DNA from: Desulfosporosinus sp. OT
GTDB lineage: Bacteria; Bacillota; Desulfitobacteriia; Desulfitobacteriales; Desulfitobacteriaceae
Assembly: GCF_000224515.1 (NCBI RefSeq)
Contig: NZ_AGAF01000148.1
Coordinates: 1 to 64,000, forward strand
Reading direction: 5' to 3'
DNA: 64,000 nucleotides
In this document: in pieces, positions 29,900 to 39,776 of the stretch
Layout: each line of letters begins with the position of its first letter
Position numbering within the stretch: position 1 is the stretch's first letter
Made by a program: the position numbers and the translations under genes
Notes under the pieces: generated by a model
Database searches by the model: none
Seen by the model: the letters and a program-made list of their open reading frames with translations, nothing else
Told to the model about the DNA's origin: nothing

Positions 29900-30469
29900 T
29901 CATTTCTGTTCTTCATACATAGCCCGAGGGCCACCTATCAGGCGTGGGCGGGTGTGGGCAAGGGTTAGATGAGCTTCTCCTATCTCCTTCACGTGTAAGC
30001 GTATAGGTATTGCTACGGGTCTCAGGTGCATACCGATAAATGTGTCTCCGATATCGATTCCCGCATGCCCTTGAATTCTCTCTACCATAATCGGAGATGA
30101 GAATTTCTCCCACGCCTTCACCGTCATTGCGCCTCCGGCATGTAGCGCCGGAAGCACTGTAACTGCCTCTAATCTATAATGATCTACACAGGCTTCTTCC
30201 ACTACCAAGGCCCGGTTGATATGCTCACATCCTTGTACTGCTAAAAAGATTCCCTGCTGATGAACCCGTTCCAACAAAGATGGCAGTAACACCTCGGCGA
30301 CATCTAAGCTGCTTCCCTGACCAATCCTTTGACCGATAACTTCACTAGTGCTACATCCTAGAACGAGGATCTGCCCCGAACGCAAATTAGCCTTTATAAA
30401 AAAGGCATCAAGTACTTCATCCCAAACTTTGGCCATATCAGCTAATTTTTCTGCAAACATTTTATCCAC
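29900..30469 (-). CDS. UPF0340 / TIGR01440 family protein (YwlG-like)
   Basis: A roughly 189-residue protein of unknown function found between rpiB and glyA in many Firmicutes. Landmarks are LVLGCSTSEVIGQRIG, LAVQGCEHINRALVVE, PALHAGGAMTVKAW and DIGDTFIGMHLRPVAIPIR. The GTG at 30469 (VDKMFAEKL) has GGAGGGGG 10 nt upstream; an ATG lies three codons in, and a longer frame overlaps rpiB. Conserved cysteines and histidines hint at metal or nucleotide binding but nothing is proven. Confidence 0.9.
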   Translation of the reverse strand: MDKMFAEKLADMAKVWDEVLDAFFIKANLRSGQILVLGCSTSEVIGQRIGQGSSLDVAEVLLPSLLERVHQQGIFLAVQGCEHINRALVVEEACVDHYRLEAVTVLPALHAGGAMTVKAWEKFSSPIMVERIQGHAGIDIGDTFIGMHLRPVAIPIRLHVKEIGEAHLTLAHTRPRLIGGPRAMYEEQK

Positions 30470-30543
30470 GAGAAAGTTTCCCCCTCCCCTTGATCCTGGA
30501 CTCAAGCAGGGATGTTTGTAGTTCGAATCGTCATGACTCAAAT

Positions 30544-30984
30544 TTAACCGCACTCGATGTCAGTGATCAAATTTACACGGCGGGCATGCCGGCCTCCAGC
30601 AAAGTCTGTTTTTAAAAAGATATCCACAATGTCCAGAGCAAGACCCACGCCAGTTACCCGGCCACCCAGGGTTAAAACGTTGGCATTGTTATGTTCTCTA
30701 GCCATTCGGGCGGAAAATGTCTCTGTACAAAGCGCAGCACGAATTCCTCTAATTTTATTCGCAGCCATGGAAATTCCCTGCCCTGTTCCACAGATTGCAA
30801 TCCCCAAGTCTGCCTCACCCTTCATGATCGCGTTACCTACTGCAAAACCATACTCGGGATAATCCACTGAGTCGGTCGAATGAGTCCCTAAATCTTGGAC
30901 TTCTAACCCCTGTGCTTCTAAATGTTTACGAATGGCTTCCTTAAGTTCGTAGCCACCATGATCGGATCCCAGCACAACTCTCAC
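30544..30984 (-). CDS. rpiB: Ribose 5-phosphate isomerase B
   Basis: Interconverts ribose 5-phosphate and ribulose 5-phosphate. The 146 residues begin RVVLGSDHGGYELKEAIRKHL and contain the active-site cysteine in GICGTGQGISMAANK and the pattern CTETFSARMAREHNNANVLTLGGR. The GTG at 30984 has GGAGGG 6 nt upstream; the ATG two codons before is too close to that site. Together with transaldolase, GlpX and Fba further along it supports pentose-phosphate and gluconeogenic flux. Confidence 0.96.
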   Translation of the reverse strand: MRVVLGSDHGGYELKEAIRKHLEAQGLEVQDLGTHSTDSVDYPEYGFAVGNAIMKGEADLGIAICGTGQGISMAANKIRGIRAALCTETFSARMAREHNNANVLTLGGRVTGVGLALDIVDIFLKTDFAGGRHARRVNLITDIECG

Positions 30985-31228
30985 GTTCATCCCTCCATCT
31001 TTCTATACTTTCAGTTCTACAGTTAGTTACAAAATCCCTGCAATAATACAAAATAAAGCGACGTTTTACGCCGCTAGTGTAGACATCTTTCGCTTATCTT
31101 ATACCATTTCTTAGCCATCTGGGTATATTAGGAAACTATTTCTTGTAAAGCCCCAAGCTTCAAAATGTTCAGTCATGCATGCCGAGACTAAGCGCCACTT
31201 TGTATAAGAAATAAAGGTCTGAGTGCGC

Positions 31229-31678
31229 TTAGTCATCCGTTAGAGCTAGGTGACTTTTTAAAGCATTTAGCAGCTCACTAATCTCCCAAGCTGTCTCACG
31301 GTAAACTTCAAGAGAACCGCTCCATGGATCGCGGATATCTCGTTTTTGTTCTCCCCAGCTTCCTAAATACTTAGTTTTCTGTTCATATTGAGGGAAACTA
31401 TGTCTCAACACTTTTTCTTGTGCTTGAGTCATCGGGATAATCCAATCCGCCTCTGCTAATAGTTCGGCCCTAATCTTTCTGGAACGATGCCGGGATAGGT
31501 CCACGTTTCGCTCTTTAAGAACCTCTAGAGCATAGGAACTAGCTTCTGTTCCTTCCCATGCTTCTATTCCCGCCGAGCTGACTTGAACAGCATCACCAAA
31601 CATTTCTTGAGCCAATCCCTCCGCCATAGGACTCCGACATGTGTTTCCTGTACAAATGAACAAAAGTTTTAAGCTCAC
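31229..31678 (-). CDS. ywlE: YwlE-type protein-arginine phosphatase
   Basis: Low-molecular-weight phosphatase fold, 149 residues. The P-loop is CTGNTCRS (nucleophile Cys9, Arg15) and the general-acid Asp lies in RDPWSGS. Thr in the fifth position of the loop (Thr13) is the residue known to give YwlE phosphoarginine selectivity, where tyrosine phosphatases have Ile. It therefore probably opposes an McsB-type arginine kinase. GTG at 31678 has GAGGTGAGG 6 nt upstream. Position between mntP and rpiB matches B. subtilis ywlD-ywlE-ywlF. Confidence 0.9.
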   Translation of the reverse strand: MSLKLLFICTGNTCRSPMAEGLAQEMFGDAVQVSSAGIEAWEGTEASSYALEVLKERNVDLSRHRSRKIRAELLAEADWIIPMTQAQEKVLRHSFPQYEQKTKYLGSWGEQKRDIRDPWSGSLEVYRETAWEISELLNALKSHLALTDD

Positions 31679-31699
31679 TTTATACCTCACCTCAATCCG

Positions 31700-32284
31700 T
31701 TAGAACAACAATTTAACACCAATAAGCAATAACGCCAGTCCACCAAGCAGTTCGGCTTTGTCTCCCAACCACGTTCCTAGTATCCGTCCTAAAACCAAGC
31801 CCATCCCAGTCATTAACCCAGCGATCGCACCGATGATCATAACCGTTATAAAGACATCGGTTTTGATCGTTCCTAGTGAAAATCCGACGCTTAAAGCATC
31901 TAAGCTTACACTGGCGGCAAATACATAAATACCAAATCCCTTCAGGGAAATGTCATTAGCAACATTTTTGTGCTTAAGGGCATCTCTAGCCTCCCCTAGA
32001 GGAAAATGTTCCGTGGTTGGCCGAAAAACCTTGTAAAGCATCCGCCCCCCCAACACGATAAGAATTAATGCCCCTATTACACTTGCATAACGGCCGAGAA
32101 TTGACCCCAGTGCTTGACCCAACATTATGCCACAAAGCGGCATAACTACATGAAAGACCGCCACCACCAACGACAATCGCAACATCATGCGATTTCTGAT
32201 TCCTGACAAACCAATTGCCAAGGACAAAGAAAAAGCGTCTGCCCCTAAGGCAATTGCTACTGCCACAACCCATGCTAAATTCAA
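31700..32284 (-). CDS. mntP: Manganese efflux pump MntP
   Basis: Six-span exporter of Mn(II), 194 residues. The first and fourth helices carry the paired acidic motifs ALGADAFSLSLAIGL and SVSLDALSVGFSLG, an internal repeat typical of MntP, and the central loop is polar. TTG start at 32284 with GGAGGGAAGG upstream. Between sua5 and ywlE, as ywlD in B. subtilis. I saw no manganese riboswitch in the 98-nt spacer upstream. Confidence 0.93.
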   Translation of the reverse strand: MNLAWVVAVAIALGADAFSLSLAIGLSGIRNRMMLRLSLVVAVFHVVMPLCGIMLGQALGSILGRYASVIGALILIVLGGRMLYKVFRPTTEHFPLGEARDALKHKNVANDISLKGFGIYVFAASVSLDALSVGFSLGTIKTDVFITVMIIGAIAGLMTGMGLVLGRILGTWLGDKAELLGGLALLLIGVKLLF

Positions 32285-32382
32285 TACCTTCCCTCCGTTC
32301 TCGTTATAGTATATGCACAGGGAAGAGCCTATATTAGTACCAGTACTAATGCCAAGTACACCTGCACTATAACCTATTGCTA

Positions 32383-33429
32383 CTAGATGTATTGAATCCT
32401 CTGGCCTGCGGCTTTCTGTAAACGGTTCATTATTGCGGTCCCAAGGCCACCTTCTTCAACCCCTTCAGCCAAGATTATATCCATTCCTCTCTCATCACAT
32501 AGTCTTAATCCCTCGAATAAGCTACTTGCAACTTCTTCAGGACGATCTTTTGATCCTAAAACAAACAAAAGATCAGGAAGCCGATTATGCAAAAAAGGTG
32601 CGCTCTCAAGAGTACAAAGAACTCCGACCTTTTTCAGTTTAGCATGTCCTTTGTGAATTTCATGTCCCATCCGCTGCACAACGCGCTCGGATGAACCAAC
32701 CATTAGAATCATCTCGCCATGTGGGGCATAGTGCCTGTATTTCATGCCGGGTGCTCTAGGTACTTGAATCTTCGACGGCTTGTCCACCCTAACCTCGCCC
32801 AATACTTTCTCTAGTTGTTCCTTAGAAACTCCGCCTGGACGTAGGATGGTTGGAACTTCCCCGCTCACATCAAGCACGGTTGATTCCACTCCAACCATAC
32901 AAGCCCCAGCGTCGAGAATCAGCGGAATTTTGCCTTTCAGATCTCGCCAGACGTGGCTTCCACTTGTCGGACTGGGTTTCCCTGAGAGGTTCGCGCTTGG
33001 AGCAGCAATCGGAAGTCCCGTTTCTTCGATAAGGCGGAGGGCAACCGGATGGCTTGGCATACGAATTGCCACATTAGCTAGCCCGGCTGTAACCAAATCC
33101 GAAACGTTGGCTGTTTTCGGCAAGACCATAGTCAATGGACCTGGCCAAAAGTGTTGAACACAAAGCTCTGCCGCCGGCGTCCAGCTATCAACTAAGATGT
33201 TTGCCATAGCACGGTTGCAAACATGCACAATTAAGGGATTATCCTGGGGCCGACCTTTAACTTCAAAAATTTTGGCACAGGCTGCAACGTCTAGAGCGTT
33301 TGCCCCTAACCCATAGACAGTCTCCGTCGGAAAGGCGACGAGTTCCCCTGCTTGCAGCCACTCTGCACCTTCTTTTAATAATTCTGCTTCCGGATGGACT
33401 CCATCAATATAACTTCTTTTGGTCTGCAT
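32383..33429 (-). CDS. sua5: Threonylcarbamoyl-AMP synthase (Sua5/YwlC)
   Basis: Makes threonylcarbamoyl-AMP for the universal t6A37 modification of ANN-decoding tRNAs. The 348 residues have a YrdC domain (FPTETVYGLGANALD, KGRPQDNPLIVHV, RMPSHPVALRL, PSANLSGKPSPTS) and a C-terminal Sua5 domain joined by a linker with PGMKYRHYAPHGEM. ATG at 33429 with GAGGTGAG upstream. It follows prmC directly, so translation-quality genes cluster here (prfA, prmC, sua5). Confidence 0.96.
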   Translation of the reverse strand: MQTKRSYIDGVHPEAELLKEGAEWLQAGELVAFPTETVYGLGANALDVAACAKIFEVKGRPQDNPLIVHVCNRAMANILVDSWTPAAELCVQHFWPGPLTMVLPKTANVSDLVTAGLANVAIRMPSHPVALRLIEETGLPIAAPSANLSGKPSPTSGSHVWRDLKGKIPLILDAGACMVGVESTVLDVSGEVPTILRPGGVSKEQLEKVLGEVRVDKPSKIQVPRAPGMKYRHYAPHGEMILMVGSSERVVQRMGHEIHKGHAKLKKVGVLCTLESAPFLHNRLPDLLFVLGSKDRPEEVASSLFEGLRLCDERGMDIILAEGVEEGGLGTAIMNRLQKAAGQRIQYI

Positions 33430-33435
33430 CTATGC

Positions 33436-34284
33436 TCACCTCGCTAAGATCACCCGGTCTCGCCCCGCCAAGTCCGGGAAAACCTGTGTTTCAAAACCTT
33501 TCATTTGGAAAATCCGGCAAACTGCCTCCGCTTGATTCCAACCTATTTCCATGAGCAGCTTGCCCTGAGGGGTCAATAACCGACGTATCTCTTCTGACAG
33601 ACGACGATAGAATGTCAATCCATCTTGTCCCCCTAGAAAAGCCATAGAGGGCTCGCGGAAAATCTCAGGAGCGCACTGACTATAATCCTCCGGAGAAACA
33701 TAAGGAGGGTTCGTAATAATAAAATCCCAAAGTTCACCCTGAATAGGTGTCACAAAGTCCCCTTGACGCCATTGCACAGTAACCCCTAAACGTACAGCAT
33801 TCTGTCGTGCTACGTCTAAGGCGTCTGGTGAAAGGTCTGTTCCGACCACCTCCGCCTTAGGATAATAATAGGCCATCGAAATCGCAAGAGCACCACTTCC
33901 GGTACAAAGATCCGCAACCTTGATCGATTGCTCTTGCCCCGATCGCTCTTCCTGTTTTACTATTTCCAGCCATTTCTCAACCAAAATCTCGCTATCCGAG
34001 CGAGGGATAAGTACCCTTTTATCAACACTGAAACAAAGACCCATAAAATCCTGTCGCTTTAAAATATATTGGAGCGGCTCATGCTCAGCTCGACGAATAA
34101 TTACCTCTCGAAAGTCCGCCTCTTCCTCCTTTGACAAATTACGGTCAAGATCGAAATAGAGGCGGTCACGACGCGACACACCTAGAACTTCGGCCAATAA
34201 TAAGTCTGCATCAAAGCGAGCATTTTCGATACCTTTTTCCAAGAGCTGTGCCTCGCCGTAATGCATTCCTTCTAGAACCTTCAA
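33436..34284 (-). CDS. prmC: Release factor glutamine methyltransferase PrmC
   Basis: Methylates the Gln of the GGQ motif in release factors. The 282-residue protein has an N-terminal helical domain (about 1-85) and a SAM-dependent methyltransferase domain with VADLCTGSGALAIS and the catalytic NPPY motif in FIITNPPYVSPEDY. TTG start at 34284 with GGGGG about 10 nt upstream. It is next to its substrate gene prfA, the usual pairing. Confidence 0.96.
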   Translation of the reverse strand: MKVLEGMHYGEAQLLEKGIENARFDADLLLAEVLGVSRRDRLYFDLDRNLSKEEEADFREVIIRRAEHEPLQYILKRQDFMGLCFSVDKRVLIPRSDSEILVEKWLEIVKQEERSGQEQSIKVADLCTGSGALAISMAYYYPKAEVVGTDLSPDALDVARQNAVRLGVTVQWRQGDFVTPIQGELWDFIITNPPYVSPEDYSQCAPEIFREPSMAFLGGQDGLTFYRRLSEEIRRLLTPQGKLLMEIGWNQAEAVCRIFQMKGFETQVFPDLAGRDRVILAR

Positions 34285-34393
34285 AACTGCTTAGCCCCCC
34301 ATCTCGATGTTCGAAGATCGAATATCGAATTAGGCCCTGAATAAATTCATTACCTTAGTTATGAATAATTCACTGAGTATTTTCAATCTCGTC

Positions 34394-35464
34394 TTATTTG
34401 ATCTCAGCCTTTAGTCGCTCTGCCTGATCTGAAGTTATCAGAGCTTGAATGATTTCTTCTAAATCTCCCGTTAGGATCGTCTCCAGGCGGTGCAACGTTA
34501 GACCGATACGATGGTCTGTTACCCTTCCCTGAGGGAAGTTGAATGTTCTAATCCGTTCGCTTCGATCACCTGTACCCACCTGACTTCGACGTTCAGATGC
34601 CTGCTCCCCGCTCGCTTCTTCTTGAGCTTTCTCTAGGATGCGTGCCCGTAAAACCCGCAAGGCCTTTTCTTTGTTCTTAAGTTGAGACTTTTCATCCTGA
34701 CAAGACGCTATAATTCCAGTTGGCAGGTGGGTAATACGTACTGCTGATTGCGTGGTGTTTACACACTGTCCACCGGGGCCACTAGAACAGAAGATATCAA
34801 TGCGCAAGTCATTAGGATTGATTGATACTTCTACTTCCTCTGCTTCAGGAAGAACAGCAACAGTCGCCGTCGATGTATGAATTCTCCCCCCCGACTCTGT
34901 TGATGGAATTCTTTGAACCCGGTGCACTCCACTTTCAAACTTTAATTTACTAAAAGCCCCATACCCTTCCACTAAAAAGATAATTTCTTTATAACCACCA
35001 ATATCTGTATAACTGGCACTGAGGACTTCTGTTTTCCACCCCTGTCCTTCCGCATAGCGGGTATACATCTTGTAAAGATCTCCTGCAAACAAAGCCGCTT
35101 CATCGCCACCTGCCCCCGCCCGGATTTCCATAATGACATTCTTTTCGTCATTTGGGTCCTTCGGCAGAAGAAAGACGCGCATCTTTTCTTCCAATTCCAG
35201 CGATTGGCTTCGTAACTCATCAAGCTCTTGCTCCGCCATCTCCTGCATATCTGAGTCAAGTTTTTCCTTGAGTAAGTTCTCTGTATCCTCTATGCCTCGA
35301 AGTACCGCCTGATATTCTCTAAAGGCTGTGATCAGGTTTGTCATGCCCGCCTGAGCTTTGGCATACTTCTGCCATTCACTCTGATTGGCAAGGATTTCAG
35401 GATCACTGAGAAGTTCCGTTAATTCATCATATTTTCGTTCTATCTCATAAAGTTTCTCTAACAT
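34394..35464 (-). CDS. prfA: Peptide chain release factor 1
   Basis: Reads UAA and UAG and triggers peptide release. The 356 residues contain the stop-reading tripeptide region [23 protein letters not shown] (PST as the PxT motif that marks RF1, not RF2) and the catalytic GGQ in [20 protein letters not shown]. The C-terminal region [22 protein letters not shown] is standard. Start ATG at 35464 with AGGTG upstream, between the DUF1385 gene and prmC. Confidence 0.98.
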   Translation of the reverse strand: MLEKLYEIERKYDELTELLSDPEILANQSEWQKYAKAQAGMTNLITAFREYQAVLRGIEDTENLLKEKLDSDMQEMAEQELDELRSQSLELEEKMRVFLLPKDPNDEKNVIMEIRAGAGGDEAALFAGDLYKMYTRYAEGQGWKTEVLSASYTDIGGYKEIIFLVEGYGAFSKLKFESGVHRVQRIPSTESGGRIHTSTATVAVLPEAEEVEVSINPNDLRIDIFCSSGPGGQCVNTTQSAVRITHLPTGIIASCQDEKSQLKNKEKALRVLRARILEKAQEEASGEQASERRSQVGTGDRSERIRTFNFPQGRVTDHRIGLTLHRLETILTGDLEEIIQALITSDQAERLKAEIK

Positions 35465-35480
35465 TTTTTACACCTCAAAA

Positions 35481-36365
35481 TTACGTTAGTTCCTGACCAG
35501 AATCTAAAACACCTTTTAATGCTGCCAGGGCGACCTCTAACTGCGCATCATCTGGTTCCCGTGTGGTTAATTTCTGTAATAACAAGCCGGGGACAATAAG
35601 CCAACGCAGCCACGGCGATTCCAAATGCCGTGAAGAGAATTTAAGAATTTCATAAGCAGCTCCAGCTACAAAAGGCATGAGCAACATTCGAGAAAGTAAT
35701 CGCCACCACAAGGGATGTAAACCCACAAAAGCAAACACAAAGATACTTACAACGACCACAATCAGGAGGAAACTTGTCCCGCAGCGAGGATGCAACCTTG
35801 GAAAGGGGCGCGCATTTTCTACCGTGAGCTCTGCTTTTGCTTCATAGGTAAAAATTGCTTTATGCTCTGCACCATGATATTGAAAGACCCGTTGAATGTC
35901 TTTGAGCCTGGAAATGCCTAAGATATAGAGAAAAAAAACAACAAGCCGAATTGCTCCCTCCAATAAATTCTGCCACACGACTCCAGTGACCCTTCCCTGC
36001 AGCAAGTGAGCTACCCCAGTTGGCAATCCGACAAAAAGCAAAAGACCCAAGCCAAAAGCAAATCCTATGGTTAACGCTAACTCCCAAAAACCGAGTTCTT
36101 CCTCTTCGCCATCTTCCTCCCCCATTGAACGATTGGCCGAAAAGGTCAACGCGCGCGTTCCGACAATCAAAGAATCTACCAGCGCTACAAACCCTCGAAT
36201 CAACGGCAACTTTAAAACAGGTTTGTTTGACCATGAATTAAGTGCTATATGAGTAACCTCAATCTTGCCATCTGGTAGCCTGACCGCTATAGCACTCTCC
36301 CGAGGTCCACGCATCATGACCCCTTCTATGACCGCTTGCCCGCCATATTGGACTGGTCTACCCAT
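35481..36365 (-). CDS. DUF1385 membrane protein (YqhQ-like)
   Basis: A 294-residue integral membrane protein of unknown function. It starts with the family signature YGGQAVIEGVMMRGPRESAIAVR, has about four hydrophobic segments and the motif YHGAEHKAIFTYE plus HPRCGTSFL. ATG at 36365 with AGGAGG upstream. In clostridia DUF1385 genes commonly sit between rpmE and prfA/prmC as here. Conserved His, Glu and Cys residues suggest metal binding or an enzyme role, untested. Confidence 0.92.
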   Translation of the reverse strand: MGRPVQYGGQAVIEGVMMRGPRESAIAVRLPDGKIEVTHIALNSWSNKPVLKLPLIRGFVALVDSLIVGTRALTFSANRSMGEEDGEEEELGFWELALTIGFAFGLGLLLFVGLPTGVAHLLQGRVTGVVWQNLLEGAIRLVVFFLYILGISRLKDIQRVFQYHGAEHKAIFTYEAKAELTVENARPFPRLHPRCGTSFLLIVVVVSIFVFAFVGLHPLWWRLLSRMLLMPFVAGAAYEILKFSSRHLESPWLRWLIVPGLLLQKLTTREPDDAQLEVALAALKGVLDSGQELT

Positions 36366-36459
36366 CGAACTTCCTCCTTATCTTCGGATCCTACCATTTA
36401 TAACTATGACTAACGTATGGCATAGGTGCAAAATAATAGTTTATGTTATCCTTTACGCA

Positions 36460-36485
36460 AAAAGCAGAGCTTGCGCTCTGCTTTT
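36460..36485. terminator. Terminator of rpmE
   Basis: Arms 36460-36470 and 36475-36485 pair over 11 nt with a 4-nt loop and A/T ends usable in both directions. It lies 28 nt past the rpmE stop; a second weaker stem overlaps 36493-36512. Confidence 0.85.
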
Positions 36486-36512
36486 CCACCAGCAACGACC
36501 GCAGGCCGTTGT

Positions 36513-36710
36513 TTACATCCCATATTTCTTTTTAAACCGATCAACCCGTCCGCCTGCATCGACAAACCGCTGTACCCCGGTATAGAAGGGATGGCATTTC
36601 GAACAAATTTCTACTTTGATGTCTTTTTTTGTACTTGCTGTTGGAATGACTTCTCCGCAAGCACATGTCACTGTGGTTTGTTCGTATTTAGGGTGAATTT
36701 TTTCTTTCAT
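36513..36710 (-). CDS. rpmE: 50S ribosomal protein L31, zinc-binding type
   Basis: Large-subunit protein at the subunit bridge. The 65 residues begin [19 protein letters not shown] and hold the zinc ligands in TCAC and CSKC, so this is the zinc form that is replaced by RpmE2 under zinc limitation in many Firmicutes. [23 protein letters not shown] is the family C-terminus. AGAAGGTGAAGAC lies upstream of the ATG. Single gene with its own terminator. Confidence 0.98.
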   Translation of the reverse strand: MKEKIHPKYEQTTVTCACGEVIPTASTKKDIKVEICSKCHPFYTGVQRFVDAGGRVDRFKKKYGM

Positions 36711-36925
36711 GTCTTCACCTTCTTTCCCATTTGGATCGAGGCGCTCTTTTGCCGCACCTGCTTAAAAAACGATTTCAGTCAACTCTTACTATTTTAGCAC
36801 AGATATTATCAACTGGTCAATATTTCATTTTCTAATAAATGGCTTATTCCTATTCAATATATCTGCCGATTGTATCATACTTGAGCATTTTACCCAAACT
36901 CTAAATAAATTATACAAGGAAAGGC

Positions 36926-37897
36926 TTAACAACCCTTCATAGCATAATCCGGCTTCTTGTCAAAGCGGTGACGTGCTTCGATAAAACGAACTGTCCCAGT
37001 TTTTCCTCGGATGACAACGGTGTGGGTCAATGCACCTTTCGAGGTGTAGGTCACACCACGCAATAAAGGGCCTTCAGTAATCCCAGTCGCTGCAAAAAAG
37101 ACGTCATCGGTACTCACTAGGTCTTCCATCGTTAATAATTTTTGGACATTCTCAATTCCAAGGACTTTAGCCCGAGCCACATCTTCATCATTTTCCGGCC
37201 AAAGACGGCCTTGCATTTCCCCACCCATACAACGAAGGGCCGCTGCGGCTAGAACACCTTCAGGCGCTCCACCAATTCCCATCATCATATCGACCCCAGT
37301 ATCTTCAAATGCACAAGCCACAGCCGGTGAAACATCTCCATCGGTAATGAGACGAACTCTCGCCCCGCAAGCGCGCACATCTTGAATCAGTTTCTTATGA
37401 CGTGGACGATCCAAAATGACAACCGTTATGTCTTTCATATTTTTACCTAACGCTTCAGCCACATTTGAGATGTTTTCGTGCACAGTTGCATCTAAATTTA
37501 TCTTCCCAACAGCAGCAGGTCCTACCGCAATCTTGTCCATATACATATCTGGAGCATGAAGTAAGCAGCCCTTCTTGGCAATCGCCACAACGGCAATCGC
37601 CCCTGCCACTCCTTTTGCACAACTGTTGGTACCTTCCAAGGGATCAACAGCAACATCTAATTCTGGACTTTCTCCATTTCCAACACGTTCCCCAATATAG
37701 AGCATCGGGGCTTCGTCCATTTCCCCTTCTCCGATCACCACTGTGCCATCCATGTGAATCGTGTTAAAAACTGCCCGCATCGCTTCAACGGCAGCATTAT
37801 CAGCGGCTATCTTATCCCCTAATCCTACCCAACGTGCAGAAGCTAGAGCCGCAGCTTCTGTCACTCTGGCAAATTCCATCGTGAGTTCTCTTTCCAA
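36926..37897 (-). CDS. glpX: Fructose-1,6-bisphosphatase class II (GlpX)
   Basis: Gluconeogenic enzyme removing the 1-phosphate of fructose 1,6-bisphosphate. About 323 residues with MEFARVTEAAALASARWVG, the metal-site patterns GDKIAADNAAVEAM and IGEGEMDEAPMLYIGE, VDPLEGTN and GIGGAPEGVLAAAA. The start is a TTG at 37897 (LERELTMEF), 8 nt from GGAGG, which gives the family N-terminus; an ATG frame to 37936 adds 13 residues. In the B. subtilis order a glpX-type gene also lies between rpmE/rho and fbaA. Confidence 0.94.
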   Translation of the reverse strand: MERELTMEFARVTEAAALASARWVGLGDKIAADNAAVEAMRAVFNTIHMDGTVVIGEGEMDEAPMLYIGERVGNGESPELDVAVDPLEGTNSCAKGVAGAIAVVAIAKKGCLLHAPDMYMDKIAVGPAAVGKINLDATVHENISNVAEALGKNMKDITVVILDRPRHKKLIQDVRACGARVRLITDGDVSPAVACAFEDTGVDMMMGIGGAPEGVLAAAALRCMGGEMQGRLWPENDEDVARAKVLGIENVQKLLTMEDLVSTDDVFFAATGITEGPLLRGVTYTSKGALTHTVVIRGKTGTVRFIEARHRFDKKPDYAMKGC

Positions 37898-38082
37898 TTT
37901 TAACCCCTCCTTAATTCTTTCACCTGTTATTTCCAACCTTGTCTTCGCAGTAATTATTTAGACAGAAACAAACGCATCTTCGCTAATATTTATCGCAAAT
38001 TATGTCATAACATTTATTCTCAATACGTTTATTGTGACATACTTTTCAAGGGTTTTCAACCACATAAACTCATTAAACTCAC

Positions 38083-38130
38083 AAAAAGGTTGGCATCAGC
38101 TTATCTAATGTCCAGATAGGCAGATGCCAA
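38083..38130 (-). terminator. Terminator after the fba-transaldolase genes
   Basis: Arms 38090-38097 and 38123-38130 pair perfectly, with a second inner stem (TATCT/AGATA), and the minus strand continues CCTTTTTG. It lies about 130 nt past the transaldolase stop. The rest of the 362-nt gap 37898-38259 is AT-rich with no gene seen. Confidence 0.75.
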
Positions 38131-38259
38131 TTTCATATTTGATATTTATATTTCGAAATCCGAGGCCATTCGTAATTACTGTAAGTATAGAATATAAAAT
38201 TTAGACCTTAAGCGAGTTTCCTCTAATAATTCAACGACTTACTAAGCTAAACCAGTTAA

Positions 38260-38898
38260 TTAAAGTTTTTTCCAATCTGCCAAAAACTTCTCAATTCCAG
38301 CATCTGTCAGTGGGTGCCGAAAAAGTTGCCTTAAAACTCCAAAGGGAACTGTTGCATAATCTGCTCCTAATTTGGCAGATTCTGTGACGTGAACCGGGTT
38401 TCTAATACTGGCAGCGATGATTTTTGTTTCGATGTCATTTACTTGGAAGATTTCACACATATCTGCCAACGAATTGAGCCCATTTTCACCGATATCATCC
38501 AGTCGCCCCAAAAATGGGCTTACATAAGTTGCTCCCGCCCGTGCTGCAAGCAAGGCTTGATTCGCAGTAAACACGAGAGTAACATTTGTCTTAATTTTCT
38601 CTGCACTTAAGGTCTTTGCAGTTTTGAGGCCAGCTTCTGTCATCGGTATCTTAATCACTATATTCGGATGGATTGCAGCTAAAACATGTGCTTCCTGCAA
38701 CATTCCTTCATAGTCAAGCGCAATAACCTCTGCGCTTATAGGACCGTCAACAATCCCTGCCACCGTCTTAAGTAGTTCGTGGAAGTCCTTTCCTTCCTTA
38801 GCTACCAAACTAGGATTTGTCGTTAGACCAGCAATAACCCCCATATCCCAAGCTTGTTTAATTTCCTCAATATTTGCAGAGTCCAAAAAAAAACGCAT
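38260..38898 (-). CDS. tal: Transaldolase-like protein (TalC/fructose-6-phosphate aldolase family)
   Basis: Class I aldolase fold of 212 residues, the short single-domain subfamily. The Schiff-base lysine is Lys83 in [45 protein letters not shown] and [17 protein letters not shown] are family signatures. Members act as transaldolases or fructose-6-phosphate aldolases; the Firmicutes ones next to fba are usually assigned transaldolase. It follows fba by 23 nt, as in B. subtilis fbaA-ywjH. Confidence 0.94.
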   Translation of the reverse strand: MRFFLDSANIEEIKQAWDMGVIAGLTTNPSLVAKEGKDFHELLKTVAGIVDGPISAEVIALDYEGMLQEAHVLAAIHPNIVIKIPMTEAGLKTAKTLSAEKIKTNVTLVFTANQALLAARAGATYVSPFLGRLDDIGENGLNSLADMCEIFQVNDIETKIIAASIRNPVHVTESAKLGADYATVPFGVLRQLFRHPLTDAGIEKFLADWKKL

Positions 38899-38921
38899 GA
38901 CGTTACCTTCTTTCTAAAAGT

Positions 38922-39776
38922 TTACGCCTTCCCGTTGCTGCCGAAGACTCGGATTTTCTCGCGGATTATTGCGGTTGCAGCTTCGCGAGCGGGACCCAGC
39001 ATTTTGCGAGGGTCAATTTCTTTGAGATTCTCTTCGAGCACAAGGCGTGCAGCCTTTACAAAGGCTTCGCGAATATTCGTGTCAATGTTAACTTTACATA
39101 CACCTCGTGAAATCGCCTCTCGAAGTGCTTCATCCGGCACTCCAGAAGAACCATGCAAAACGATCGGCGTTGAAACGCGTTCGCGTATTTGTGTTAATCG
39201 TTCAAAATCAAGTTTGGGAACCCCCTTATATTGACCATGAGCAGTCCCAATGGCAATCGCTAACGCATCCACCTGTGTCGCTTGAACAAAGCGCTCCGCC
39301 TCAGCAGGATCTGTAAACAGTGCCTCTCGTTCGCTAACGGTGATATCATCCTCAGTCCCACCGATTTTACCCAATTCCGCTTCAACTGAAACACCCAGAG
39401 GGCGTACCGCTTCAATCACTTTGTTGGTTAACGCAATATTGTCTTCCAACGAGTGTTTGGAACCGTCTATCATCACGGAAGAGAATCCGTTACGCACACA
39501 CTGCATGACTTGAGCAAAACTTGTTCCATGATCGAGATGCAAGGCAATAGGAACACTTGCTTTTTCGGCAGCTATCTTCGTTAAGGTTGTAATGTACTCA
39601 ATTCCTGCATATTTTATCGCACCTTGACTGGCCTGAATAATAACTGGAGCATTTTCGGCCTCTGCTGCGGCTACAATCGCTTGAACTATCTCCATATTAT
39701 TACAATTAAAGGCTCCTACTGCATAGTGTTCTTTTTGCGCTTTTGCTAATAACTCATTCATCGAAACTAACGCCAT
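38922..39776 (-). CDS. fba: Fructose-bisphosphate aldolase, class II
   Basis: Zinc-dependent aldolase of glycolysis and gluconeogenesis. The 284 residues contain the zinc-ligand motif LHLDHGTSF, the signature SVMIDGSKHSLEDNI, EAELGKIGGTEDD, GTAHGQYKG and LHGSSGVPDEALREAISRGVCKVNIDT. GAGGAGG upstream of the ATG at 39776, which overlaps the upstream zinc-ribbon gene by 10 nt. Very close tagatose-bisphosphate aldolases exist but the context favours Fba. Confidence 0.95.
   Translation of the reverse strand: MALVSMNELLAKAQKEHYAVGAFNCNNMEIVQAIVAAAEAENAPVIIQASQGAIKYAGIEYITTLTKIAAEKASVPIALHLDHGTSFAQVMQCVRNGFSSVMIDGSKHSLEDNIALTNKVIEAVRPLGVSVEAELGKIGGTEDDITVSEREALFTDPAEAERFVQATQVDALAIAIGTAHGQYKGVPKLDFERLTQIRERVSTPIVLHGSSGVPDEALREAISRGVCKVNIDTNIREAFVKAARLVLEENLKEIDPRKMLGPAREAATAIIREKIRVFGSNGKA

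Noticed and set aside
36426..36797. 123-codon plus-strand frame over rpmE
   Set aside because: Antisense to the certain L31 gene; no ribosome site.
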